Positions 8,237 through 17,857 of a stretch of 36,068 nt of DNA are shown here, piece by piece. Each line of letters starts with the position of its first letter. Positions within the stretch are counted from its first letter, which is position 1. Source of the stretch: Rickettsiales bacterium. Lineage in GTDB: Bacteria > Pseudomonadota > Alphaproteobacteria > Rickettsiales > UBA998. A program made the translations under genes and the position numbers. The notes beneath the pieces were generated by a model that was not told the origin of the DNA, made no database searches, and was given only the letters and a program-made list of their open reading frames with translations. The stretch is taken from the NCBI GenBank assembly GCA_019749855.1, contig JAIEPI010000139.1, positions 1 through 36,068 on the forward strand, written 5' to 3'.

Positions 8237-9510
8237 GACACGTTCCTTTTATCAATGGGACTGAGAGAGAGTAGAATAAACGCAATTAACTTCAAAAAGC
8301 ACGGCACCAACGCATAGGCAATACTCAAACTATCAAGTGCGGCATCATGATTGAATTGGGAAGGCTGGAACCCTGCCTGATCCAGTAATGGTAAACTTAG
8401 ACCTGCGGCTAATGCAAGACTCAGCTTGGTCAGAAAATTCCAGATGCCGAAGGCGAGGCTGCGTATCTGCGGGTGATGGTGCAGACTATCGGCGAGAAGC
8501 GACGGTAAAATGGCGACGTCGCCGCCCACTGCGATGCCTGATAACGCGCAAATGATGGCAAAAGAGAGCACATCACCACTGCCCAGCGCATAGGTCCACA
8601 TAAACGAACCAAGGGCCAGAACCATGGCTGCCTGTAATGGGCGACGCTTACCATAATGACGGGTTATCCAACTCCAGAATGGAACACTCACGGCGGCACT
8701 CAGGAAATACAGTGCCAGAAGATAGCCCGTGGCTTGCGGTGCCATCAGACGATCCTCAACAAAGAAAATGAACAGGTTGGATGTCAGAGCAACCGGCAAG
8801 GCATTGACAAAAAAGAGGGAAAAAAGCCAGCGGCGATTTGGGGAAGAAAAACACTCACGCCAACTGGTATGCTGGATCATCCCCGCCTTTGCTGGCAGGA
8901 TGCGCACTGAATTCCACTGACGCATGCGCAATAGTGGTAACGCGCACGCAGCAAGTGTCACGGTAAACATCAGGCTAAACCAGATGAACCCCTGCGCCAT
9001 ACCATAAACTTTCGTCAGAATCTGTGGCAATACGGCGGCCAAAATCACTCCGGCGAGCATAATGCCCTCCCGCGCTGAGGTCACACGGGTGTTCTCATGA
9101 TAATCACCGCCACCCAACTCGACGCCCAATCCACTATAGAGAATGGTAAGCACACTAAAAGCAAAATACACCAAGATCAGGCAAAGACTCAGCCAGATCG
9201 TCAGGCCCATGCCGGTGAGCGCCACCGGATAAAAAAGAGCTGCATAGCTGCCAGCAAGCAAAAGAACACAGAATAAGACAGCGCTTTTTCTGTAATGCGG
9301 CCAACGATCGGCGGCCCAGCCAATAAGCGGGTCCTGCACCGCATCAAGTAATCGTACAAATAACAATACGGAGCCGATCAATGCCAGATCCATGGCGTGG
9401 ACGGCATGGTAATAACTGGGCAGATGCACATAGATGGGCAGTCCGGCAAATGCGAGTGGCAAACCGAACATGCCATAACGCAAAAGCGCCCACCGCGACA
9501 GATGGCTCAC
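8233..9510 (-). CDS. MFS / GPH-type transporter
   Basis: 12-TM-like sequence with LDAVQDPLIGWAADRWPHYRKSAVLF. GTG start at 9510 overlaps the upstream stop as GTGA; the 9573 ORF start is probably too long. Confidence 0.85.
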   Translation of the reverse strand: MSHLSRWALLRYGMFGLPLAFAGLPIYVHLPSYYHAVHAMDLALIGSVLLFVRLLDAVQDPLIGWAADRWPHYRKSAVLFCVLLLAGSYAALFYPVALTGMGLTIWLSLCLILVYFAFSVLTILYSGLGVELGGGDYHENTRVTSAREGIMLAGVILAAVLPQILTKVYGMAQGFIWFSLMFTVTLAACALPLLRMRQWNSVRILPAKAGMIQHTSWRECFSSPNRRWLFSLFFVNALPVALTSNLFIFFVEDRLMAPQATGYLLALYFLSAAVSVPFWSWITRHYGKRRPLQAAMVLALGSFMWTYALGSGDVLSFAIICALSGIAVGGDVAILPSLLADSLHHHPQIRSLAFGIWNFLTKLSLALAAGLSLPLLDQAGFQPSQFNHDAALDSLSIAYALVPCFLKLIAFILLSLSPIDKRNVS

Positions 9511-10037
9511 GGCTTCGCCACTTTCAGCAACGCGGCGCGCAAGGCTGGCTCTGAGGTTTTGGGCGACAGCCAAATTGCAAAGAAGGATTCGGCAAAAGCG
9601 GGTTGGGTGATGCGTCCGCTAGAGCGGCCATTATGAAAAAACTCCACCCCTGCTTTTGGCGTGTAAAGACCTGTAAAACGATCATTCGCCTGCATGTCCG
9701 GAATGACACGCCGCAAGTCTTTGAGATAGGCACTGCGTGTTTCCACATCCAGCGAGGTGATCGCATCCATCTCATCTAGCGTACGAGAAATAATATCCTC
9801 CGCATCCAATGCCGTGTGGTAGATCAGGCTGAGTGCAAATGGTGCCTCCATCGACCACTGGGCGGCGTCCGTCCACAACTCGGCATCGTAAACATCCATC
9901 CATAAAAAGCTCAACTTCCCTTGGCCATAGGGCGATTCAGCACTAATTTCTCCACCAAGCTCAGGCAGCTTATCGGCCGCTTGGGCCGCCGTTACAGGGC
10001 TAAGCATTAGCATAAGAGCGACGAGAATCTTACGCAT
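9507..10037 (-). CDS. Chalcone isomerase-like family protein (secreted)
   Basis: Signal peptide MRKILVALMLMLSPVTAAQAA; YGQGKLSFLWMDVYDAELWTDAAQWSMEAPFALSLIYHTALDAEDI... Confidence 0.75.
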   Translation of the reverse strand: MRKILVALMLMLSPVTAAQAADKLPELGGEISAESPYGQGKLSFLWMDVYDAELWTDAAQWSMEAPFALSLIYHTALDAEDIISRTLDEMDAITSLDVETRSAYLKDLRRVIPDMQANDRFTGLYTPKAGVEFFHNGRSSGRITQPAFAESFFAIWLSPKTSEPALRAALLKVAKP

Positions 10038-11199
10038 GGGCTAACTCGATCTGCACGACATCGGTGCGCCCGACTTCAAACGCAGCAGCGCACATAGCGA
10101 GATAGAAGCGCCAGCTGCGCATAAAAGCGGTGCCGTGACCCAGCGCTCTAATCTGAGGCTCGGCCTGATCAAAACGCGCTGTCCATTCACGTAATGTCCG
10201 TGCATAATCATGGCCAAAGCGGAAGACGTCGCGGCAAACAAAACCCACTTTTTGTGCCTCCTCACGGAAGCGCTGCACCGATGGCAACATGCCGCCCGGG
10301 AACGTATAGTGACGGATAAAATCACTGCGCGTGCGGTAGCCTGGAAACACGGAATCATCAACGGTAATGGTTTGAATCACGGCGGTTCCCTTACTGCTGA
10401 GGCGGTCTTTCAGCATTGAAAAATACGTTGGCCAATAACGCTCACCGACAGCCTCGAACATTTCAATAGAAACAATCGCATCAAAAGTACCGGTGGTATG
10501 TCGGTAGTCTTCCAGACGAATATCTGCTTTTGTTCCCAAGCGTTGCGAAGCAAAATGAAATTGTGAGGGTGACACCGTAATGCCCGTGATCTGGCGACCT
10601 TCTCGCGCGGCCGCCTCAGCAAATCCACCCCAGCCGCAGCCCACTTCTAACACCTGGGCGGCTTCACTTCCGATTCTCTCCAGGATGCGGCTATATTTCT
10701 TTTCCTGTGCCACCTCAAGTGAGGCTCCCTCTTTGGGGAAAAGTGCTGAGGAGTAGGTCATACTCTGATCCAGCCACAGCGAGTAGAAATCATTGCCCAC
10801 GTCATAATGCTCTTTGATGTTTGAGCTGCTTCCTTTGGGCGTATTGCGCCGAATAACGTGATTTACCACATTAAACAATAGTCGGTTCCACCAGTTGCCA
10901 TGCGCATAGGATTCCAGTTGATCGAGGTTCAGCAGGAAATACTGAAACAACGCATCCAGATCATCGGAGTCCCACAACCCATCAATATAGGCTTCACCCA
11001 ATCCAATATCGCCGCGTGAAATGAGCATCATTAGTGTGTTCCAATCACGAATATGAAATGTCGCATTAGGGCCCGCATTTTTGCCCTCAAAATAACGTGA
11101 AATTCCACCAGGTGCCGTCAGATGCAACGTGCCGATTTCCGCACGATCAAACGCATCAAGGAATGTACCGGACATACGAGAAAGTAAGAGTGATTTCAT
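10030..11199 (-). CDS. Cyclopropane-fatty-acyl-phospholipid synthase family methyltransferase
   Basis: HYDVGNDFYSLWLDQSMTYSSALF, LEVGCGWGGFAEAAAREGRQITGITVSPSQ, EMFEAVGERYW. Confidence 0.93.
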   Translation of the reverse strand: MKSLLLSRMSGTFLDAFDRAEIGTLHLTAPGGISRYFEGKNAGPNATFHIRDWNTLMMLISRGDIGLGEAYIDGLWDSDDLDALFQYFLLNLDQLESYAHGNWWNRLLFNVVNHVIRRNTPKGSSSNIKEHYDVGNDFYSLWLDQSMTYSSALFPKEGASLEVAQEKKYSRILERIGSEAAQVLEVGCGWGGFAEAAAREGRQITGITVSPSQFHFASQRLGTKADIRLEDYRHTTGTFDAIVSIEMFEAVGERYWPTYFSMLKDRLSSKGTAVIQTITVDDSVFPGYRTRSDFIRHYTFPGGMLPSVQRFREEAQKVGFVCRDVFRFGHDYARTLREWTARFDQAEPQIRALGHGTAFMRSWRFYLAMCAAAFEVGRTDVVQIELAHA

Positions 11200-11963
11200 C
11201 TTGTAACCTTATGAATGGGTGGAGTGGGTTTGGTCCGATAGCGAACGGATTTCGCAATCAGATGGAACGCATGATAATGAATCAGGATCATGACTTTTAG
11301 TGTGACTAGTGGATAATAGAAGAAACAGCGCCACAGACTGTTGGTTGTCAGTGCTTCACGCTTACCTGTCAATGAGGTAGAAAGCAAATGAACCCCCTCT
11401 TGATAATGATCTATCCACACGCCCAGTGCCTGCTCACCGTAAGCAAAGCGAAATTGATACTCACCCGCCACTTCAAGAAAAGGCGAAACATGGAACACTT
11501 TGCGTGAAGTCAGAATATCATCGCGCTCAATAGGCCGGAAATCATCATGAAAACTCCAATAGCCATGCTGTTCACCAAACGTGTTATTCACTTCAGAATA
11601 CACAGCACGTAATTGCCCCATGTGATCGAGACAAAACCAGAAACTCACCGGATTAAACACGTAGCCGAGCAGGCGCGGCATCGTTAGCAGCACGATGTCA
11701 CCATCCGCGGCGGTGATATTCCACTCCTGCATCAATCCGCGCAGCCAGCCTTCAGCGGGTACAGCGCGGCCCTGCGCGTGATCGGCTTGTCTGAACGAAA
11801 ACAGATTGGCACGATCGACCGATAAAGGCGCAGCCTCTGCCAGCTCTTTCATGCGATTCAGCGGAAAACACAAATAATACACTCGGTGACGAAAGCGATG
11901 CTTTCGCGGCGCGTGGCGTGCATGCACCACATCAGCAACGATCAGACCATTTTCTATTGCCAA
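11196..11963 (-). CDS. DUF1365 family protein
   Basis: HARHAPRKHRFRHRVYYLCFPLN...LTMPRLLGYVFNPVSFWFCLD...VNNTFGEQHGYW. Confidence 0.85.
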   Translation of the reverse strand: MAIENGLIVADVVHARHAPRKHRFRHRVYYLCFPLNRMKELAEAAPLSVDRANLFSFRQADHAQGRAVPAEGWLRGLMQEWNITAADGDIVLLTMPRLLGYVFNPVSFWFCLDHMGQLRAVYSEVNNTFGEQHGYWSFHDDFRPIERDDILTSRKVFHVSPFLEVAGEYQFRFAYGEQALGVWIDHYQEGVHLLSTSLTGKREALTTNSLWRCFFYYPLVTLKVMILIHYHAFHLIAKSVRYRTKPTPPIHKVTR

Positions 11964-13219
11964 GGGGGACTCACTCCCATCAAAGCGGCCATCTCTACCG
12001 CGCTATTGAGTCCATCCTCGTGGAATCCGTAACGCTGATAAGCCCCACAAAACCATGCGCGATTTGTTCCCTGAATCTCGTGAATCCGCGCCTGTGCGGC
12101 AATCGCTTGGGCGCTGAACACCGGATGCTCAAACTCGGTTTGATCAAAAATCAGTGCCTCAGGAATGGGGGTGATTGGATTCAGCGTCACGAACAGTGGC
12201 GTGCGCTCATCAATGTTTTGCAGCAGGTTCATCCAGTAGGTGACGGCCAGCGCATCGGGTCGTGAGGCACCATCGGATGCATAGACCCAGCTCGCCCAAC
12301 AAGCGCGACGCTTCGGCATTTGCCGAATATCACGATGCAGAAATGCCGTGTTTTTCTGATAGGTGAACGCACCGAGCACGGCGCGCTCATTCGTGGTGGC
12401 ATCCTGCAATAGCCGCAATGCCTGATCCCCATGGCAGGCAAAAACCACGCGATCATACGGCTTGGTTTGGCCTGTCACATCGGTAATCTCGACACCGTTT
12501 TCGGTTCGCTTCACCGACGTCACGCCGCAATTCAAACGGATCGAATCCCTAAAGGGCGCTGTCAGGCGTGACACATATTCACGGGCGCCACCACTCACCG
12601 TGTACCATTGCGGCTGATCATTAAACGTTAGCAAGCCATGGTTGTGAAAGAAGCGGACAAAAGTCAGCGCTGGAAAGTCCAGCATCGTTTCTACGGGACA
12701 ACTCCAGATCGCGCCGCCCATCGGCAACAGAAAATAGCGCCGAAACCCCTCACCCATTTTCATCTGTTCAAGCAATTCACCCAAGCTGAGGGTTGTCTGG
12801 GTTTCTAATAAGGCGGGCGCTTCACGAAAAAACCGCTTAACGTCGGCAATCATTCCCCAAAAACGCGGGGAAAGCAGATTGCTGCGCTGCCCAAACACCG
12901 CATTCAGGCTGCGTGCCCCCCATTCAAATGCGCCCTGCTGCACAGAGATCGCAAACGACATATTGCTTTTCTCCACAGGAACATTCAGGCGCTTAAATAA
13001 TGCGCTCAGATGCGGATAGTTGCGATTATTAAACACGATGAATCCGGTATCCACGGCGATACGAGTCCCCTCATAATCCACCTCACGCGTGCGGGTATGA
13101 CCGCCGATATAATCGCCTTGCTCGTAAACGGTGAGGTCATTGGATGGATGTAGAAGGTAGGCGGCACCCATGCCGGAAATGCCGGTGCCAATCACTGCCG
13201 TCGATTGTTTAGATTGCAT
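11954..13219 (-). CDS. FAD-dependent oxidoreductase (amine-oxidase-like NAD(P)/FAD protein)
   Basis: AVIGTGISGMGAAYLLHPSNDLTVYEQGDYIGGHTRT dinucleotide-binding motif; WFCGAYQRYGFHEDGLNSAVEMA C-terminal FAD motif. Confidence 0.88.
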   Translation of the reverse strand: MQSKQSTAVIGTGISGMGAAYLLHPSNDLTVYEQGDYIGGHTRTREVDYEGTRIAVDTGFIVFNNRNYPHLSALFKRLNVPVEKSNMSFAISVQQGAFEWGARSLNAVFGQRSNLLSPRFWGMIADVKRFFREAPALLETQTTLSLGELLEQMKMGEGFRRYFLLPMGGAIWSCPVETMLDFPALTFVRFFHNHGLLTFNDQPQWYTVSGGAREYVSRLTAPFRDSIRLNCGVTSVKRTENGVEITDVTGQTKPYDRVVFACHGDQALRLLQDATTNERAVLGAFTYQKNTAFLHRDIRQMPKRRACWASWVYASDGASRPDALAVTYWMNLLQNIDERTPLFVTLNPITPIPEALIFDQTEFEHPVFSAQAIAAQARIHEIQGTNRAWFCGAYQRYGFHEDGLNSAVEMAALMGVSPPWQ

Positions 13220-13298
13220 GCCTGCACATGAATAAGGGAAAGCGAATACGTATCATGGCAAGGACGGCTCGTCTAGCCACAAGGATGGCGCAGGATAC

Positions 13299-13326
13299 AA
13301 AAAAAACCTCGCCCGAAGGCGAGGTT
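13299..13326 (-). terminator. Rho-independent terminator after the DEAD-box helicase
   Basis: Minus-strand stem AACCTCGCC-TTCG-GGCGAGGTT followed by a T run (A run on the plus strand at 13299-13306). Confidence 0.85.
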
Positions 13327-13346
13327 AATGGTGATTTTATGATAGA

Positions 13347-14558
13347 CTAAGCAGCCATTTTTGGCGAGCCAGATGGGCGGTTGCGTGGGCGACGGCGCTT
13401 AGCCGCGCCGCTTTTCGCCCCTTGCCCGCCGCCCGCGCCACGTCCACCGCGTGCACCACCCGCAGGTGCAGGAGCACCCGGATTGAGCAGGCGTTGAATC
13501 GCGTACCAGCGTTTTTCATCCTCAGGCACCACCAGACTGACGGCAGCACCCTCAGCATCCGCACGGGCGGTGCGGCCAATGCGGTGGATGTAATCCTCCG
13601 GTGCATGTGGCATGTCATAATTAATAACGTGCTCAATGTGCGGAATATCCAACCCACGCGCCGCGATGTCGGTCGCCACCAGAATACGGAAACGTTTTTC
13701 ACGGAAACTGGAAATCACACGGTCGCGTTTGCGTTGCACCAGGTCACCATGGATGGCATCGGCACCGAATTGCTCCTTGCAGAGCTTATCCGCCATTTTT
13801 TCAGCGCTGTGTTTGGTTTTGACAAACACAATGATGGAACCGGCGCGCTCATCAAGCTGTTTCACCAGCTCACTATACTTGCCTTCCGGCGTGGTACGGA
13901 TGACTTCCTGCTGAATTTTCTTGGCCACCACGTTCGGTGAGCCAACGGCGACACGCACCGGGTTGTTCAGGTATTTCTCTGAGAGTTTAAGAATTTCTGG
14001 CGGCAGTGTCGCAGAAAACAACATGGTCTGGCGCTGCTTTGGCAAGAATTTGACGATGCGATCGATTTGCACAGCAAAACCCATATCCAGCATGCGGTCG
14101 GTTTCATCCAACACCAGCGTATGCGTTTCCATCAGCATCAAATTGCCCTGCTCCAGATGGTCATTGATTCGCCCGGGCGTGCCAATGATAATCCGTGGTC
14201 GGCCGCGCAACTGACGAAGTTGGCCGCCCATTGGCTCGCCACCAATCAGCAACGCCGATTTAATCGGGTTATTGGCACCGAGCAGGTCGTTAATCACGGC
14301 GACGACCTGCGCTGCCAGCTCACGTGTGGGCGTCATAATCAGCGCACTGCCGCGTGAATTGGCGATGAGTTTTGCAATCAGTGGGATACCGAAGGCACCG
14401 GTTTTTCCAGTGCCGGTTTGCGCGGTGCCGAGAATATCTCGGCCCTCCATCGCGTGAGGAATTGCCTCAGCCTGAACAGGCGTTGGCGTGGTAAAGCCCA
14501 TGCGAGCGAGAGATGCACGCAGGGGTGCAGGCAGTGCGAGACTGTCAAATGTGGTCAT
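13347..14558 (-). CDS. DEAD-box ATP-dependent RNA helicase (RhlE-like)
   Basis: TAQTGTGKTGAF, PTRELAAQ, VLDETDRMLDMGF, SATLP, ARGLDIPHIEHVINYD, HRIGRTAR; RG-rich basic tail. ATG 14558 preferred over TTG 14582. Confidence 0.93.
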   Translation of the reverse strand: MTTFDSLALPAPLRASLARMGFTTPTPVQAEAIPHAMEGRDILGTAQTGTGKTGAFGIPLIAKLIANSRGSALIMTPTRELAAQVVAVINDLLGANNPIKSALLIGGEPMGGQLRQLRGRPRIIIGTPGRINDHLEQGNLMLMETHTLVLDETDRMLDMGFAVQIDRIVKFLPKQRQTMLFSATLPPEILKLSEKYLNNPVRVAVGSPNVVAKKIQQEVIRTTPEGKYSELVKQLDERAGSIIVFVKTKHSAEKMADKLCKEQFGADAIHGDLVQRKRDRVISSFREKRFRILVATDIAARGLDIPHIEHVINYDMPHAPEDYIHRIGRTARADAEGAAVSLVVPEDEKRWYAIQRLLNPGAPAPAGGARGGRGAGGGQGAKSGAAKRRRPRNRPSGSPKMAA

Positions 14559-14565
14559 AAAAAAT

Positions 14566-14617
14566 CCTATGCGCAGCCTCAAAAGGCGGGAGACCCAATG
14601 TCCCCCGCGCGCATAGG
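14566..14617 (-). promoter_or_regulatory. Stable leader hairpin directly upstream of the helicase start, sequestering the RBS
   Basis: Minus strand: CCTATGCGC+GCGGGGGA-CATTGGG-TCTCCCGC-(11 nt bulge)-GCGCATAGG-ATTTTTT-ATG. AGGA lies partly in the 3' arm. Confidence 0.65.
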
Positions 14618-14652
14618 CTGCCGTTGCAGTGTTTAAGTGTAGTAAAACCCGA

Positions 14653-14862
14653 TTAAGCGGCCAGAAGCTTCAAGTTAGCTGCCGAGGTTTTGCCTTTATT
14701 AGTGGCCAGCTCATAGCTGACTTTTTGGCCTTCATTGAGTGAATCAATGCCAGCGCGCTCAAGCGCACTGATATGCACGAATACATCACCACCACCTTGT
14801 TCAGGCGCGATGAAACCATAACCTTTGGTTGGGTTGAACCATTTTACGATGCCGTTTGCCAT
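14653..14862 (-). CDS. Cold-shock protein (CspA family)
   Basis: [41 protein letters not shown] at 14862 with AAAAGGA upstream. Confidence 0.95.
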   Translation of the reverse strand: MANGIVKWFNPTKGYGFIAPEQGGGDVFVHISALERAGIDSLNEGQKVSYELATNKGKTSAANLKLLAA

Positions 14863-15067
14863 AGTGTAATCCTTTTCGTATGACAATTAATCATGGTCGC
14901 ACCATGCGACACATGTGGGTGAGTTTCAGTAAGCACGGGCAGGCCCGCTTGAAACTCTTTGTCTAAACGAAGGGAAACCTACGAAACGGGACATTTATAG
15001 TCCCGTGATACCAAACGCGACGAGCACATTCACATCAGCAAAGAGATAACTACTAAACTCGGAAAGT

Positions 15068-15096
15068 ATTATAGGCTTATTATTTTACAATGTCAA
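15068..15096 (-). promoter_or_regulatory. Sigma70-type promoter for the csp gene, with both consensus hexamers
   Basis: Minus strand TTGACA (15096-15091), 17 nt, TATAAT (15073-15068). Confidence 0.85.
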
Positions 15097-15380
15097 TGAT
15101 TCGTTAATAATAAATAAATAGGCCGTAAGGTTGCGTAAGTAAAACCCCATGGCTTCATGCGGTTTGAGCCTATTTTGATGATATTGAAACGGAAAGATGA
15201 AACACAGAATGTCATGCAGAAAATAGGAACCATGACTACCCATCTCTAAACCTCAACGCATAGTTCGGACAGGTGTAGCAGCCAAACCAGAAAACATGGA
15301 TCAAGTCTTGAGGTAAGTTTAAAAACAGGCGCACGAAATTGGCGGCATCCAGCGACATGAGGTCGCGCACTGTTTTGACA

Positions 15381-17519
15381 CTAACCGCCGTAATGCACCT
15401 CGTTATTGTGCTCGGGTAGGGCATCACGCACGCGCATGGGAATAATTTCCGCACGATGGAAAAGCGTTCGCACACGCGCACGCATACCCGCCACCACATC
15501 CACGAAGGTGGGTCGTATCCCCATTAGGAAAATCAGCGCATACATGGCGGCCACGCCGTTAATCAGCGTAAAGCTTGCCTGCGCCCAGCTACCAGTCAAA
15601 ATGTAACGGTAGGTCAGATAAAACATCAGGATGGGCAGTGCCAACTCAATCAACGCATAAAGCGCGGGTGCGGATGTGCGCTCGGGAATTTTCGGTGTGC
15701 GAGCAAAAGGAATTTTGCGTCCAGTGATGGCTTGCTGCAATGATTTCAGCACCCCGCCCATAATCACCGGCCCCAGCATGACGCCGAGCGCCATCAGCCT
15801 TGGCGCATCGCTGTAGCGGTATCCCTCCATTTTCAGAATACGCAGTTGCACGATGAGACATGGCAGCGGATAAAGCAGCAACCACGGCGAATGCATCAGA
15901 TCACCAAACGTCACGCATGCCATTAGCAGGCCCATCACACAACCGACTGGCCCCCAGGTCAGGTAATCAAAACGCACGAAAAGCTCTTTAATTAGTGCCA
16001 GACTTTTAGGGGTTCGCATCACATAACGAATCAGTGATGGCAACAGCAAAATGCCACCATTCGCCCAGCGACGTCGCTGAATCAGCAGAGAGCCAAAATC
16101 AGGCGGCGTCGAGAAGAATGCCAAACGCTTGGGGTACTGATGCACCCGCCAGCCCTTGTGAAGCAGCGCCAGCGTGGTCTCTGTATCCTCAATCACCGTG
16201 CCATCCTGAATATAGATAGTCACCGGTTTACCCTCAGATAGCGCGGCGCGAGCAATGGCATTCAGCGCGCTGCGCCGCACCACAGCATTGGCGCCCATCC
16301 AGAAGGAACCGCCGAGATGCTCATGCCCCTGATTCACTGGAAAGAGCAAATTGATGGTTGCACCGGCCAGACGTTCAATACCCATCGGAATGTTCGGGAA
16401 GGCGCTGGGGTAGCATTGCATTACGCCGATATGGGCAAAATCGGGTTTTTCCATCTCATGAATTAAGCGTAGCGCATAGTCATGCAACAGGATGGTGTCG
16501 GCATCAATAATGATATGATAGGTGCAAGCGGGCGGCTGGAAGGTCGCTTGCTGCGCCGGCACTTCGCGCAAATACCAGCCATCGGGGCGCTCTTCTTCCA
16601 CCCAATGCTTGCCAGATACACTCAAATAGCCATTCAAATTCATGGCTTTATTGGCTTCATGCGACAAATGAACGTATTTCTTTCGCTCAAACGAGCTAAA
16701 TCGCACAGCAAAAAGCGTACTCAAGCGCCGATAGTGCCGCGACAGCACGTCATGATCAATTGCTTCCGAGTGGTGTAGCGCTTCTGCCTGCGAACGGTAC
16801 TCATTCAAAGTTTGCTCCAGAACGGAATCATGGAAAAAACGATCCGCATGATGCAAGGCATCCACGGCGCGGCCTGCCAGAAATTCAAACTTCCGCTGTT
16901 CGATCCAGTGAACCACGCCCTCATAGAGCGCGGCCAAACGCTCAGACTCCGCCATAACATCCAGCGGCGCTGTGCTACGTCGAACGGTAAACTCCGAAAA
17001 AGCGCTCTGATAGGTGGCATGCATGCCATCAAACATCGCCTGAAGCGTGAAGGGCAGCTGACGCGCCGCTTCAAGGCGCAATGAATCCTCTAATGTTTTT
17101 GGCTGGTACGGATCATCAATCAACAACACAATGTCGCGGGCACCATAATCCATTAATGCCGACGCCATCATCGTCTGCCACACCACACTGGCTTCCTCTT
17201 TGTAAGCCGGAATCAGCACCGACAAAGTGGGCAGTTCGGCGTCATACAGGGATTGCAGCTCGTCCACTGTGGCATCACGCTGCGATAATTGTCGCTTAAA
17301 ATGACCCATGATGCAGGTCTGATAGAGCAGGTTGCCATAAATCAGGAAACCGGTCGCCAGAGTCAGCCATCCCAGTTTATGCAGTAATTCATCATGGTGG
17401 GAGAGATAGGCGCCGTAGGCCTCCTGAGCCAGATAGCCGAGAGCGCCCACAATGAGCACAAGTGTGGCTGCAAAGCAGATACGTGAAATCTGCAAGTCTC
17501 TTTGGGCGCGCACAGCCAT
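15381..17519 (-). CDS. Family 2 glycosyltransferase, cellulose-synthase-like, membrane-bound
   Basis: LIPAYKEE, LLIDDP, IIIDADTILL, VIEDTETT, QRRRWANGG and multiple TM segments. A large helical insertion lies between DDP and the KAMNLN motif. Confidence 0.88.
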   Translation of the reverse strand: MAVRAQRDLQISRICFAATLVLIVGALGYLAQEAYGAYLSHHDELLHKLGWLTLATGFLIYGNLLYQTCIMGHFKRQLSQRDATVDELQSLYDAELPTLSVLIPAYKEEASVVWQTMMASALMDYGARDIVLLIDDPYQPKTLEDSLRLEAARQLPFTLQAMFDGMHATYQSAFSEFTVRRSTAPLDVMAESERLAALYEGVVHWIEQRKFEFLAGRAVDALHHADRFFHDSVLEQTLNEYRSQAEALHHSEAIDHDVLSRHYRRLSTLFAVRFSSFERKKYVHLSHEANKAMNLNGYLSVSGKHWVEEERPDGWYLREVPAQQATFQPPACTYHIIIDADTILLHDYALRLIHEMEKPDFAHIGVMQCYPSAFPNIPMGIERLAGATINLLFPVNQGHEHLGGSFWMGANAVVRRSALNAIARAALSEGKPVTIYIQDGTVIEDTETTLALLHKGWRVHQYPKRLAFFSTPPDFGSLLIQRRRWANGGILLLPSLIRYVMRTPKSLALIKELFVRFDYLTWGPVGCVMGLLMACVTFGDLMHSPWLLLYPLPCLIVQLRILKMEGYRYSDAPRLMALGVMLGPVIMGGVLKSLQQAITGRKIPFARTPKIPERTSAPALYALIELALPILMFYLTYRYILTGSWAQASFTLINGVAAMYALIFLMGIRPTFVDVVAGMRARVRTLFHRAEIIPMRVRDALPEHNNEVHYGG

Positions 17520-17857
17520 GGATAGCTCAGATATTTTTGTATTACATGACCCACATCGCGCAGACTGCGGATATTGTTATGTTATGAAACACATTACTGA
17601 ATTGCCAAAAACTTGCAAATCAATTCTTATGCTCTGTTTATACTAAAAAGGAACTCGTGGAGAGAAAGCAAAAGCCACCTATCAAAACAGTTAAACACAT
17701 CTGTTTTTTATAGGAAAAGTTGGTCGGCAGTGGAATCAGAGCAAAATAACAGGTTGTTCCTTTAAAAGCCATGAACCAGACGGGCAGGATACTTGAGAGC
17801 CCTGTAAAACTTGAAAAAAAGGCATTCAAGTTCGAGTCGATGGCCCTAGTGGCGCAA

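Noticed and set aside
13220-13300. ECF/RpoE-type promoter upstream of the lipid cluster
   Set aside because: No convincing match to the ChrR-linked RpoE consensus that I could defend by eye.
13422-13940. Plus-strand ORF of 172 aa
   Set aside because: Fully antisense to the DEAD-box helicase; a by-product of codon bias.
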